The position numbers were made by a program, and so were the translations under genes. A stretch of 23,403 bases of DNA from an uncultured Clostridium sp. (GTDB taxonomy: Bacteria > Bacillota > Clostridia > Lachnospirales > Lachnospiraceae). The DNA lies in the NCBI GenBank assembly GCA_900544905.1, contig UQXF01000048.1, positions 1-23,403 of the forward strand. The letters run 5' to 3'. The notes below the pieces were generated by a model. That model did not search any database. It worked only from the letters and a program-made list of their open reading frames with translations, and was not told the DNA's origin. Below, piece after piece: positions 13,983-21,762 of this stretch; position 1 is the stretch's first letter, and each line of letters starts with the position of its first letter.

Positions 13983-14426
13983 ATGAGGAATAGAGGGTTT
14001 TCTTTAATTGAATTAATTGTTGTTGTTGCCATTATGGCGGTATTGGCAGGTTTTTTAGCGCCTGCGCTTATAAGATATATTAATAAATCCCGATTGAGTA
14101 CAGACATTGATACAGGAAGGGAAATTGCAATGGCGATTGTTTCTGTTGTGGCAGATGATGCCATAAAGGATAATGCGGTGGAGCACGCCACTCCCCAGCC
14201 GGTGGAGGACATGGATGGCAGTGACTTTAAAAAGGCAGTTTATGAAATATTATCCGTGGATGAGGTGAAGGGAAAATCCAAAAAGGATGCAGACGGTAAC
14301 CCTTTCAGTAATCCGGCTTTTTACTATACTCTGGATTCTGACAAGAATAAGGTGGAGGTATTTTATGGTGGGATTACCGAAGACTATGAGGTATATCCAG
14401 TTACAGGCAGTAAAATCGTAAAATAG
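13983..14426 (+). CDS. Orphan type IV prepilin-like protein
   Basis: The N-terminus MRNRG-FSLIEL is a class III prepilin signal: a five-residue basic leader, the G/F cleavage point, and Glu at mature position 5. A hydrophobic helix follows (LIVVVAIMAVLAGFLAPALI). Prepilin peptidase would be expected to cleave after G5, leaving a 142-residue pilin or pseudopilin with a polar C-terminal domain (Asp/Lys-rich). The start at 13983 has GAGGTGG upstream; the longer frame from 13932 begins inside the terminator and is rejected. No pilus ATPase, platform protein, prepilin peptidase or other pilin lies in the window, so it must rely on machinery elsewhere, or be a relic that is still intact. Confidence 0.85.
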   Translation: MRNRGFSLIELIVVVAIMAVLAGFLAPALIRYINKSRLSTDIDTGREIAMAIVSVVADDAIKDNAVEHATPQPVEDMDGSDFKKAVYEILSVDEVKGKSKKDADGNPFSNPAFYYTLDSDKNKVEVFYGGITEDYEVYPVTGSKIVK

Positions 14427-14470
14427 CATACATGATGTTACCGACGGTGCAGTGAGGGCGAATTCTCTCC

Positions 14471-14533
14471 ATTTAAAAAATTTAAAAAAATTTAAAATTA
14501 ATAGTTGACAAATAATTGTGTGTTTGGTATATT
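14471..14533 (+). promoter_or_regulatory. Strong tRNA promoter with phased A/T-tract upstream element
   Basis: TTGACA (14505-14510), 17 bases, TATATT (14528-14533). Immediately upstream, three TTTAAAA tracts repeat about every 9-10 bases (14472-14498), the pattern of an UP element and of bent DNA. Confidence 0.85.
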
Positions 14534-14553
14534 AGTACCTGTCGTTAAGACAT

Positions 14554-14625
<72 letters not shown>

Positions 14626-14636
14626 TATTATTTTGG

Positions 14637-14678
14637 AAAGCCTGGAACCTTGAATATCATAGGGGTTCCGGGCTTTTT
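14637..14678 (+). terminator. Terminator after tRNA-Gly
   Basis: A 13-bp stem (14637-14649 with 14664-14676, one G-T pair), then a T-run. It ends the short tRNA transcript. Confidence 0.92.
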
Positions 14679-14734
14679 GTGTTTTTGTGAATAATTAATT
14701 TTGTGGTCAAAAATCAGGAAATGAGGTGAAACAA

Positions 14735-15187
14735 ATGGAAAGAATGGACAAGAATTATACGCAGAACCTGTATGGATTTATAAAACAGCGTCTGGAGCAT
14801 TCCGAAGGGTTTATGGAGTATCTGCCGGTTACGGTGAAGGATATCGGGCAGGGATATGTGAAGGCGGCTCTCTCTGTGACAAAACAGCTCCGCAATCCTT
14901 TTGGAACCCTTCACGGGGGATGCATGTATGCAGTGGCGGATTCTGTGGCAGGGGCGGCTGCCATGACCTATGGGAGATATGTCACAACCATATCCGGTCA
15001 TATCCACTATTTAAATTCCGTAGATGAGGAAGCGGAATTAAAGGTTCTGACAACGGAGATAAAAAGTGGAAGAACAATCCTGACCTATGACGTGGCATTT
15101 ATTGACAGTTATGAGAATATAATCTGTAAGGCAACACTGGAATATTTTGCTTTAAATGAGATAAAATTGGAAGAAATGAACATATAA
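14735..15187 (+). CDS. PaaI-type hotdog-fold acyl-CoA thioesterase
   Basis: Predicted cytosolic thioesterase of the PaaI/YdiI group, which hydrolyses acyl- or aryl-CoA thioesters as a multimer. Seen: the family segment NPFGTLHGGCMYAVADSVAG (about residues 54-73), with the HGG turn and the Asp of ADS near the active site, followed by the TTISGHIHYLNSV strand. The length of 150 residues is normal. The ATG at 14735 follows GAGGTG by six bases; a GTG at 14726 lies inside that site and is rejected. The substrate is unknown. It heads a run of five same-strand genes with small gaps and no strong terminator between. Confidence 0.86.
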   Translation: MERMDKNYTQNLYGFIKQRLEHSEGFMEYLPVTVKDIGQGYVKAALSVTKQLRNPFGTLHGGCMYAVADSVAGAAAMTYGRYVTTISGHIHYLNSVDEEAELKVLTTEIKSGRTILTYDVAFIDSYENIICKATLEYFALNEIKLEEMNI

Positions 15188-15242
15188 TAGACACAAATAT
15201 GGTATATAGTTGACAATTATTAAGTTAAAGGAGAGTCATGCT

Positions 15243-15668
15243 ATGAATCAGAAAACAGGATTTCGCCAGAAGGTGTTACAGTTTATGCAGGGAAGGTATG
15301 GGGTAGACCAGCTGTCAAACTGCCTGATTTGGGCAGGTGTCTTTATTGCGTTGATTACTATGTTTATACGCTTCCCATTTTTGCTGGTATTGAGCTGGAT
15401 ATGTATTATTTATGCCTATGTCCGCATACTTTCAAAAAATACCCAGAAGCGTTATGCGCAAAATCAGAAGTTTTTAAATGCAACATTCAGAATCCGTAAT
15501 GCTTTCGCCAAAATGAAATACCGTATTAAGTATGGTAAACAGACAGCAGAGCCATATCATATCTACAAATGCAGAAAATGCGGACAGAAAATCCGTATTC
15601 CCAAGGGAAAAGGGAAAATCATGGTTACCTGTCCAAAATGTAAGTACCAGTTTAAGAAGAGAAGCTGA
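15243..15668 (+). CDS. Membrane protein with C-terminal zinc ribbon
   Basis: A 141-residue protein with two hydrophobic segments (about 28-65, ICIIYAYVRIL closing the second) and a cytoplasmic C-terminal zinc ribbon, C110-xx-C113 and C130-xx-C133. The linker between is basic. The ATG at 15243 is chosen because AAAGGAGAG (15227-15235) lies seven bases ahead; the longer frame from 15210 has no ribosome site. The function is unknown. A membrane-tethered zinc ribbon could bind nucleic acid or a protein partner. It lies 55 bases after the thioesterase gene and 57 before the DUF5685 gene. Confidence 0.82.
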   Translation: MNQKTGFRQKVLQFMQGRYGVDQLSNCLIWAGVFIALITMFIRFPFLLVLSWICIIYAYVRILSKNTQKRYAQNQKFLNATFRIRNAFAKMKYRIKYGKQTAEPYHIYKCRKCGQKIRIPKGKGKIMVTCPKCKYQFKKRS

Positions 15669-15725
15669 AGAGGTTATAAAAAGCAGCGGATTTTGTAAAA
15701 TCTTGAGGACAGACAGGAGAAAAAA

Positions 15726-16565
15726 GTGTTTGGTTATGTGGTGGTAAATAAACCGGAACTGAAAATAAGAGAATATTATGAATACCGGGCATATTACTGC
15801 GGTCTTTGCAAGGCGTTACAGGAAAAAAGCGGTGCGAGAGGGCAATTTTCATTAACCTATGATATGACGTTTCTTGCTCTTATGCTAAGCGCGCTTTATG
15901 AACTGGAGGAGAGTGAGGCTTCGTGCAGATGCATAGCCCATCCTCTGGAAAAACAGCGCGTCAAACGCAATGAAATGATTGGGTATGTGGCAGATATGAA
16001 TTTACTGCTTACCTGGTATAAATGTAAGGATGACGTGCAGGATGAGAAAAAATATGGCAGGGCATTATACGGGAAAAGCATTGAAAAGAAGGTAAAGGAT
16101 ATCGGCAGCCGGTATCCGGGAAAGGAGCAGGCAGTCAGGGAAAATCTGGACAAGCTTGCCGCTCTGGAGCGGGAAGAAAGCAATGATATTGATGCCCTTT
16201 CGGGCTGCTTTGGACATTTGCTGGCAGAAATTTTTGCAGTAAGACAGGATGAATGGGAAAAGAGCCTTCGGAAGATTGGCTTTTTTATGGGCAGATATAT
16301 TTATATCATGGATGCGTATGATGATATGGAAAAGGATAAGAAAAAAGGCAGCTTTAATCCGTTTTTAAATAAAGAGAAGGATGCAGGCTTTGATGAATGG
16401 GTAAAACAGCTGCTTCAAATGTCAGCAGCAGAATTTGCCGGAGAATTTGAGAAGCTGCCTATATTGGAAAATGTGGAAATACTGCGCAATATTATTTATT
16501 CCGGAGTGTGGACAAAATATGAGGAGACAAGGGAAAAAAGAAAACAGGTTGGAGGCATAGCATGA
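15726..16565 (+). CDS. DUF5685-family protein with isoprenoid-synthase-like Asp motifs
   Basis: Starts at GTG, with AGGAG upstream; the N-terminus MFGYVVVNKPELKIREY and the following YRAYYCGLC are typical of DUF5685 proteins. The 279 residues look almost wholly helical. Two acidic motifs stand out: DDVQD (102-106) and DAYDDMEKD (196-204), the latter followed by KKKGSFNPFL. Trans-isoprenyl and squalene/phytoene synthases carry two such Asp motifs for binding magnesium and diphosphate. There are also conserved-looking cysteines: C25-xx-C28, C67-x-C69 with H72, and C100. The last four bases overlap the dnaJ-like start (ATGA), so the two are translationally coupled. The family membership is from recall; the synthase-fold idea is inference only. 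Confidence 0.85.
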   Translation: MFGYVVVNKPELKIREYYEYRAYYCGLCKALQEKSGARGQFSLTYDMTFLALMLSALYELEESEASCRCIAHPLEKQRVKRNEMIGYVADMNLLLTWYKCKDDVQDEKKYGRALYGKSIEKKVKDIGSRYPGKEQAVRENLDKLAALEREESNDIDALSGCFGHLLAEIFAVRQDEWEKSLRKIGFFMGRYIYIMDAYDDMEKDKKKGSFNPFLNKEKDAGFDEWVKQLLQMSAAEFAGEFEKLPILENVEILRNIIYSGVWTKYEETREKRKQVGGIA

Positions 16566-17245
16566 AAAGTCCATATGATATATTAGGTGTATCCCCGGAT
16601 GCATCAGAAGAGGAAATAAAAAAAGCATATCGGAATCTAAGCCGTAAATATCATCCGGATGCCAATGTCAATAATCCAAATAAGGAGCAGGCAGAGGAAA
16701 AATTTAAAGAGGTTCAGCAGGCTTACCAGGCAATTATGGATGGAAAGGCAGGCGGCTATGGCGGAACCGGAAATTCCTACGGGAATACAGGCTATGGTGG
16801 CTTTGGTGATTTTGGCGGCTTCGGTGGCTTTGGGGGAGGTTATGCCGGACAGGGCAGCTCCTATGGAGAAGACAAAGAGGAAACCTATCTGAATGCGGCA
16901 ATGAATTATATCAGAGGCGGTGATTATCAGTCTGCCCTGCGGGTGTTGTCGGATATTGAGAATAAAACCGGAAGATGGTATTATATTTCTGCGGTTGCAA
17001 ATAACGGTATCGGTAATCAGGCAAAAGCGCTGGAGCATATTCAGACAGCCATGCAGATGGAGCCCGGAAATGCAGAATACCAGCAGTTTTATAACGTATT
17101 GCAGAATGGCGGAACCTGGTATGCCAGCCGTGGGGCAGGGTATGGAATGCCCACAGTGGATGACTCCGGCTTTTGCTTTAAGCTGTGTCTGGCAAATCTG
17201 CTCTGCAATCTGTGCTGTGGAGGAGGCTGCTGTCCGCGGATGTAG
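16562..17245 (+). CDS. J-domain co-chaperone with Gly/Phe region, TPR-like middle and Cys-rich tail
   Basis: A 227-residue J-domain protein, not classical DnaJ. The J domain is residues 1-62, with HPD at 31-33, the motif that stimulates DnaK ATPase. Residues about 64-100 are a Gly/Phe/Tyr-rich linker. Residues about 105-180 form TPR-like helical pairs (NYIRGGDYQSALRVLSDIE, then GNQAKALEHIQTAMQMEPGN). The end (about 205-227) packs seven cysteines in CFKLCLANLLCNLCCGGGCC. It lacks the zinc-finger CxxCxGxG repeats of DnaJ. Its start overlaps the DUF5685 stop, so that protein is the most likely partner. The Cys tail might bind metal, form disulfides or sit in a membrane. Confidence 0.9.
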   Translation: MKSPYDILGVSPDASEEEIKKAYRNLSRKYHPDANVNNPNKEQAEEKFKEVQQAYQAIMDGKAGGYGGTGNSYGNTGYGGFGDFGGFGGFGGGYAGQGSSYGEDKEETYLNAAMNYIRGGDYQSALRVLSDIENKTGRWYYISAVANNGIGNQAKALEHIQTAMQMEPGNAEYQQFYNVLQNGGTWYASRGAGYGMPTVDDSGFCFKLCLANLLCNLCCGGGCCPRM

Positions 17246-17278
17246 TAAACGATTGTAAGTCTTGGAAGAGGAGAGAAG

Positions 17279-17887
17279 ATGGAGAGAGAAGAATATAAGG
17301 AATACAACAGTCCTTTTTTTGCAATGATGTCGAGGATGAAATATATAAACCGGTGGGCGCTGATGCGTAATTCCTATCCGGAAAATATCAGTGAACATTC
17401 CCTGGAGGTCTCCATGATTGCCCATGTACTGGCACTGATTAGCAATAAGCGGTTTGACGGTAAATTAAATGCCGAGCGGGCAGCTGTAATGGGAATGTAC
17501 CATGATTGTACGGAAATCATAACCGGAGATATGCCCACTCCCATTAAGTACTATAATACGGACACAAAAGAGGCGTATAAAAATGTGGAAAAGCAGGCGA
17601 CGAAGGAGCTGTTGTCCATGCTTCCGGAATATCTCCGGGAAGAGTATGAGTCCATTTTGTTTCCGCAGGAAGGGGAGGAATACCTGTGGAAGCTGGTAAA
17701 GGCGGCAGACCGGATATCCGCTTATATCAAATGCATTGAAGAGGAAAAAGCGGGGAACAGGGAATTTGCCAGCGCTAAGGCGTCCATTTATGCAAAACTC
17801 AAAGAGATGGACCTTCCGGAGGTGCGGGTTTTCTTCACAGATTTTGTGGAATCCTATAAGAAAACACTGGATGAATTGAAAAAATAG
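17279..17887 (+). CDS. YfbR-like HD-domain 5'-deoxynucleotidase
   Basis: YfbR removes the 5' phosphate from deoxynucleoside monophosphates using a divalent metal in the cytosol. The HD residues are present: H40, H75-D76 and D144, with E79 in HDCTE. R25-W26 (NRWALMRN) matches the substrate-selecting Arg-Trp of E. coli YfbR. The length of 202 residues is normal. A strong ribosome site (GAGGAGAG) precedes the ATG at 17279. It is 33 bases after the J-protein gene and is the last gene of the likely thioesterase-to-nucleotidase operon. No clear terminator follows before the glgA promoter. Confidence 0.92.
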   Translation: MEREEYKEYNSPFFAMMSRMKYINRWALMRNSYPENISEHSLEVSMIAHVLALISNKRFDGKLNAERAAVMGMYHDCTEIITGDMPTPIKYYNTDTKEAYKNVEKQATKELLSMLPEYLREEYESILFPQEGEEYLWKLVKAADRISAYIKCIEEEKAGNREFASAKASIYAKLKEMDLPEVRVFFTDFVESYKKTLDELKK

Positions 17888-17897
17888 GCAAGATTGA

Positions 17898-17926
17898 TAG
17901 ACAGACCCTGAAAAAAAATGTATAAT
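17898..17926 (+). promoter_or_regulatory. Promoter of glgA-serS
   Basis: TAGACA (17898-17903), 17 bases, TATAAT (17921-17926). The short gap upstream of glgA leaves no room for a T-box leader. Confidence 0.6.
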
Positions 17927-17973
17927 ATATCCAGAATACAATGCATTTATGGGTTGAATGGGAGGGCGTTTTT

Positions 17974-19425
17974 ATGAAGAATATTTTATTTGTAGCATCA
18001 GAGTGTGTTCCGTTTATTAAGACTGGCGGTCTGGCTGACGTTGTGGGGGCACTTCCGAAGATGTTTCCAAAGGATGAATATGATGTTCGTGTAGTGATTC
18101 CGAATTATACCTGTATTCCATGGGAGTACCGGGAAAAATTCCGGTACGTACACCATTTTTACATGGATTTGGGACAGCGCTTTGAAAATGTGCATGTTGG
18201 AATTATGACATATGAGCTGGACGGAATTACATATTATTTCATTGATAATGAATATTATTTTTCCGGTTGGGCACCATATGGTACAATTCGATTTGATATT
18301 GAGAAATTTACATTTTTCAGCAAAGCGGCTTTGGCAATTCTACCTGTGATTAATTTTAAACCGGATGTAATCCATTGCCATGACTGGCAGGCAGGACTGG
18401 TACCGGTTTATTTAAGAACCCTGTATAAGGATAATTCTTTCTTTGCCGGCACCAAAACCATTATGACCATACATAACCTGAAGTTTCAGGGAGTATGGGA
18501 TGTTAAGACCTTTAAGTATATTTCCGGTCTTCCGGATTATGTGTTTACACCGGACCGTATGGAATTCTACAAAGATGGTAATATGTTGAAGGCGGGAATG
18601 GTATACGCAGACTATATTACCACTGTCAGCGATACTTATGCAGGAGAAATCCAGACGCCGGAGTATGGCGAGAATCTGGATGATTTACTCCGGTTCCACA
18701 ACCGGAAGCTTTGTGGTATTGTAAATGGTATCGATTATGATGTGTATAATCCGAATACGGATGAGAAGATATTTAAAAAGTATAATGTCAGAAGCTATAA
18801 GAAGGGAAAAGCGGTTAATAAGATGGAGCTTCAGAAGGAGCTGGGGCTGCCGGTGGATGAAAACCGCTATATGATTGCCATTATTTCCCGTCTGACAGAC
18901 CAGAAGGGACTTGATTTGGTAGACTGGGTAATGGAGCGGATTGTAGACCCATATGTACAGTTTGTGGTAATCGGAACCGGTGAGGCGAAATATGAGAATA
19001 TGTTTAAGCATTATCAGTGGGTGTATTCTGACAGGGTATCTGCTAATATTTTCTATTCCGATGAGAGGGCGCATAAATTATATGCGGCGGCAGATGCCAT
19101 GCTGATGCCGTCCAGGTTTGAGCCGTGCGGATTGACACAGTTAATTTCCCTGCGCTATGGAACTGTTCCGATTGTGAGGGAGACCGGTGGACTTAAGGAT
19201 ACCGTGATTCCTTATAATGAATATGAGGGGACTGGAACCGGATTTTCTTTCACCAATTATAATGCAGATGAGATGTTAAAGATTATCAATTATTCTAAGG
19301 AGATATACTATGACCACAGGGATGACTGGAATAAAATGGTGGTCAGAGGCATGAAGGAGGATTTCTCCTGGGACAAATCCGCTGTAAAATATATGGAATT
19401 ATACAATAAAGTCTTAGGATATTAA
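17974..19425 (+). CDS. glgA: Glycogen synthase (ADP-glucose, GT5 family)
   Basis: Extends alpha-1,4-glucan chains from ADP-glucose in glycogen synthesis. Seen: the N-terminal sugar-nucleotide loop KTGGLADVV (16-24), CHDWQAGL near 132, the C-terminal PSRFEPCGLTQ (379-389) with the catalytic Glu region, and RETGGLKDTV. The length of 483 residues is normal for bacterial GlgA. The ATG at 17974 is preceded by GGGAGG; the longer frame from 17941 has no family match and is rejected. No other glycogen genes (glgB, glgC, glgP) are in the window, so the pathway must be completed elsewhere. serS follows by 17 bases. Confidence 0.96.
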   Translation: MKNILFVASECVPFIKTGGLADVVGALPKMFPKDEYDVRVVIPNYTCIPWEYREKFRYVHHFYMDLGQRFENVHVGIMTYELDGITYYFIDNEYYFSGWAPYGTIRFDIEKFTFFSKAALAILPVINFKPDVIHCHDWQAGLVPVYLRTLYKDNSFFAGTKTIMTIHNLKFQGVWDVKTFKYISGLPDYVFTPDRMEFYKDGNMLKAGMVYADYITTVSDTYAGEIQTPEYGENLDDLLRFHNRKLCGIVNGIDYDVYNPNTDEKIFKKYNVRSYKKGKAVNKMELQKELGLPVDENRYMIAIISRLTDQKGLDLVDWVMERIVDPYVQFVVIGTGEAKYENMFKHYQWVYSDRVSANIFYSDERAHKLYAAADAMLMPSRFEPCGLTQLISLRYGTVPIVRETGGLKDTVIPYNEYEGTGTGFSFTNYNADEMLKIINYSKEIYYDHRDDWNKMVVRGMKEDFSWDKSAVKYMELYNKVLGY

Positions 19426-19442
19426 GAAAGAGGAGAGAGAAC

Positions 19443-20720
19443 ATGATTGACATTAAGTTTTTACGCGAGAATCCTGACGTCGTAAAGCAGAACATCAAGA
19501 ACAAATTTCAGGAGGAAAAGCTGCCTTTAGTGGACGAGGTGATTACGTTAGACGCAAAGAGCCGTGAGGCAAAGGGAAAAGCGGACGCACTTCGGGCTGA
19601 GCGCAATAAGATTTCCAAGCAGATTGGTGCTTTGATGGCGCAGGGTAAAAAGGAGGAGGCTGAGGCGACAAAGAAGCTTGTGACAGAGCGTTCCGCTGAG
19701 CTTGCTGCCTTAGAGGAGCAGGAGAAGGATTTACAGGAGAGAATTACAAAGATTATGATGGTAATTCCGAATATTATTGACCCTTCTGTTCCAATCGGTG
19801 AAGACGACAGTGAAAATGTTGAGATACAAAAATACGGTGAACCGGTTGTTCCGGATTTCGAGATTCCATATCACACAGAGATTATGGAGAAATTTAACGG
19901 CATTGATTTGGATGCTGCCGGTAAGGTGGCAGGCAACGGTTTTTATTACCTGATGGGTGATATTGCAAGATTACATTCTGCTGTTATCTCCTATGCGAGA
20001 GATTTCATGATTGACAGAGGCTTTACCTATTGTGTACCCCCATTTATGATTCGTTCCAATGTGGTTACCGGTGTTATGAGCTTTGCAGAGATGGATGCCA
20101 TGATGTATAAGATTGAAGGCGAGGATTTATATCTGATTGGAACCAGTGAACATTCCATGATAGGTAAGTTTATTGATACCATTATCAAAGAGGAGGAGCT
20201 TCCGAAAACCCTTACCAGCTATTCGCCTTGCTTCCGTAAGGAAAAGGGAGCCCACGGTATTGAGGAGCGCGGTGTTTACAGAATCCATCAGTTTGAAAAG
20301 CAGGAAATGATTGTGGTGTGTAAGCCGGAAGACAGTAAAATGTGGTTTGATAAATTATGGCAGAATACAGTGGATTTATTCAGAAGCCTGGATATTCCGG
20401 TCCGTACCCTGGAATGCTGTTCCGGTGATTTGGCTGACCTTAAGGTCAAATCCATTGACGTAGAAGCATGGTCACCAAGACAAAAGAAATATTTTGAGGT
20501 GGGAAGCTGTTCCAACTTAGGAGATGCGCAGGCGAGACGTCTTAAAATCCGTGTGGATGGAGAGAATGGCAAATATTATGCACACACCCTGAATAATACG
20601 GTGGTGGCGCCTCCACGTATGTTAATTGCTTTTTTGGAGAACAATCTGAATGCAGATGGAACCGTAAATATTCCGAAGGCATTGCAGCCATATATGGGTG
20701 GTAAGGAAAAGATTGAATAA
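19443..20720 (+). CDS. serS: Seryl-tRNA synthetase
   Basis: A class II synthetase that charges tRNA-Ser with serine. An N-terminal coiled-coil arm (about 30-105, rich in K/E/A) contacts the long variable arm of tRNA-Ser. The core has TSEHSMIGKF, motif 2 beginning FRKEKGAHGIEERG (264-277), then VYRIHQFEKQE, and motif 3 with HTLNNTVVAPPRMLIAFLEN. The length of 425 residues is normal. GAGGAG precedes the ATG. It is 17 bases after glgA with no promoter or T-box between, so the two are probably cotranscribed. A perfect terminator follows. Confidence 0.97.
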   Translation: MIDIKFLRENPDVVKQNIKNKFQEEKLPLVDEVITLDAKSREAKGKADALRAERNKISKQIGALMAQGKKEEAEATKKLVTERSAELAALEEQEKDLQERITKIMMVIPNIIDPSVPIGEDDSENVEIQKYGEPVVPDFEIPYHTEIMEKFNGIDLDAAGKVAGNGFYYLMGDIARLHSAVISYARDFMIDRGFTYCVPPFMIRSNVVTGVMSFAEMDAMMYKIEGEDLYLIGTSEHSMIGKFIDTIIKEEELPKTLTSYSPCFRKEKGAHGIEERGVYRIHQFEKQEMIVVCKPEDSKMWFDKLWQNTVDLFRSLDIPVRTLECCSGDLADLKVKSIDVEAWSPRQKKYFEVGSCSNLGDAQARRLKIRVDGENGKYYAHTLNNTVVAPPRMLIAFLENNLNADGTVNIPKALQPYMGGKEKIE

Positions 20721-20744
20721 GGACATTTTCATATAGCAGAGCAT

Positions 20745-20784
20745 AAAAACCATCCGGATAACCAGGAAAATCCGGATGGTTTTT
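20745..20784. terminator. Terminator after serS
   Basis: A perfect 15-bp stem (20745-20759 with 20770-20784) with A-run and T-run ends. It is usable in both directions between convergent serS and the LysR gene. The hairpin repeats begin two bases later. Confidence 0.95.
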
Positions 20785-20786
20785 AT

Positions 20787-20874
20787 GTTGCCAAGCATAT
20801 GAGAAAAAGATTCGGCGAACTTTTTTTGAGTTGCCAAGCATATGAGAAAATGGTCCGGTGGACCATTTTTGAGT
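20787..20874. repeat. Array of two ~43-bp hairpin repeats
   Basis: The units are 20787-20829 (variant stem) and 20830-20872, plus trailing GT. The second unit is identical over its whole length to unit three of the array at 1376-1420, including the perfect 10-bp stem around GGT. The array lies between the serS terminator and the 3' end of the LysR gene, where read on the minus strand it can terminate that transcript. Confidence 0.92.
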
Positions 20875-20883
20875 CTGTATCAT

Positions 20884-21762
20884 TTATGACGATAGATTTT
20901 CAAAATATTTTAAAATATGCTTCTGCATGGACTTTACCGCAGGAGCCATCAGCTCCGCATTCAGATAGCAAAGTCCGATGGTGCGGTGTTCTGCAGGTCT
21001 TAGCGGGTACATATCCACGTCATAGGGGATGTTCTGCATAACCAGCTTTGGCATAATACAGATTCCGAGACCGGCAGCCACCATGGCGATGGTACTCAAA
21101 TCATCTACCACATGGCAGGAGGAGCGAATTTTAAGCTGATACTTTTGAAATAAGTTCTGGATGTCTGCATCGGTGCTCTCTCTTTGGGATACAAAATTCT
21201 CTTCCTTTAATTCTTCCAGTTCAATATAATTGCGGTGCTTTGTCCGGAACGCTTTTGGAACGATACAGAGCAGCTCATCCTGGTATAGCGGGGTGATTGG
21301 GATATCCTTGCAGCTGGATTCTGACAGAAATCCCAAATCAATGACACCGGTTTTTATCCAGCTGTATACATCATCATAAGTTCCCTGGTAAATTTTGATT
21401 TCAATGTTTGGATGCAGCTTGGAGAAGGAGGTAACCAAATCCGGAATAAAGCTGTTGCAGACGGAGGAAAAGGTTCCAATCTTAACGGAGCCGTGGGTCA
21501 GTCCGTTAAATTCCAGAATTGCCTGCTGCAGCTTGGCGTCGCTGTTTAACACAGTCAAAATATAAGGCTGCAGATTTTCTCCGTAGCTGGTCAGGGTTAC
21601 TCCGTTTTTGTTGCGGTTAAACAGCGGAAATCCCAATTCTTTTTCTGCGGTGGAGATGGCATGGCTGATTGCAGAGGGAGTCAGGTTTAATACCTCTGCG
21701 GCGCGCTGGAAGCTGCCCTGTTCCACGACAGTTTGAAAAATCTGGTATGCAAGTAGTGTCAT
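20884..21762 (-). CDS. LysR-type transcriptional regulator
   Basis: A 292-residue LTTR: winged helix-turn-helix (about residues 1-60, with SFQRAAEVLNLTPSAISHAI as the recognition region) and a periplasmic-binding-like effector domain (about 90-292). Its ATG overlaps the stop of the upstream AAA+ gene (ATGA, 21759-21762), so the two are translationally coupled and made together. LTTRs commonly regulate a neighbouring gene and themselves; a matching palindrome lies over this operon's promoter (23267-23289). The effector and wider regulon cannot be told. Confidence 0.93.
   Translation of the reverse strand: MTLLAYQIFQTVVEQGSFQRAAEVLNLTPSAISHAISTAEKELGFPLFNRNKNGVTLTSYGENLQPYILTVLNSDAKLQQAILEFNGLTHGSVKIGTFSSVCNSFIPDLVTSFSKLHPNIEIKIYQGTYDDVYSWIKTGVIDLGFLSESSCKDIPITPLYQDELLCIVPKAFRTKHRNYIELEELKEENFVSQRESTDADIQNLFQKYQLKIRSSCHVVDDLSTIAMVAAGLGICIMPKLVMQNIPYDVDMYPLRPAEHRTIGLCYLNAELMAPAVKSMQKHILKYFENLSS

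Noticed and set aside
15209..15214. TTGACA before the zinc-ribbon gene as a promoter
   Set aside because: No -10 occurs at suitable spacing, and the ribosome site and start codon come too soon after it.
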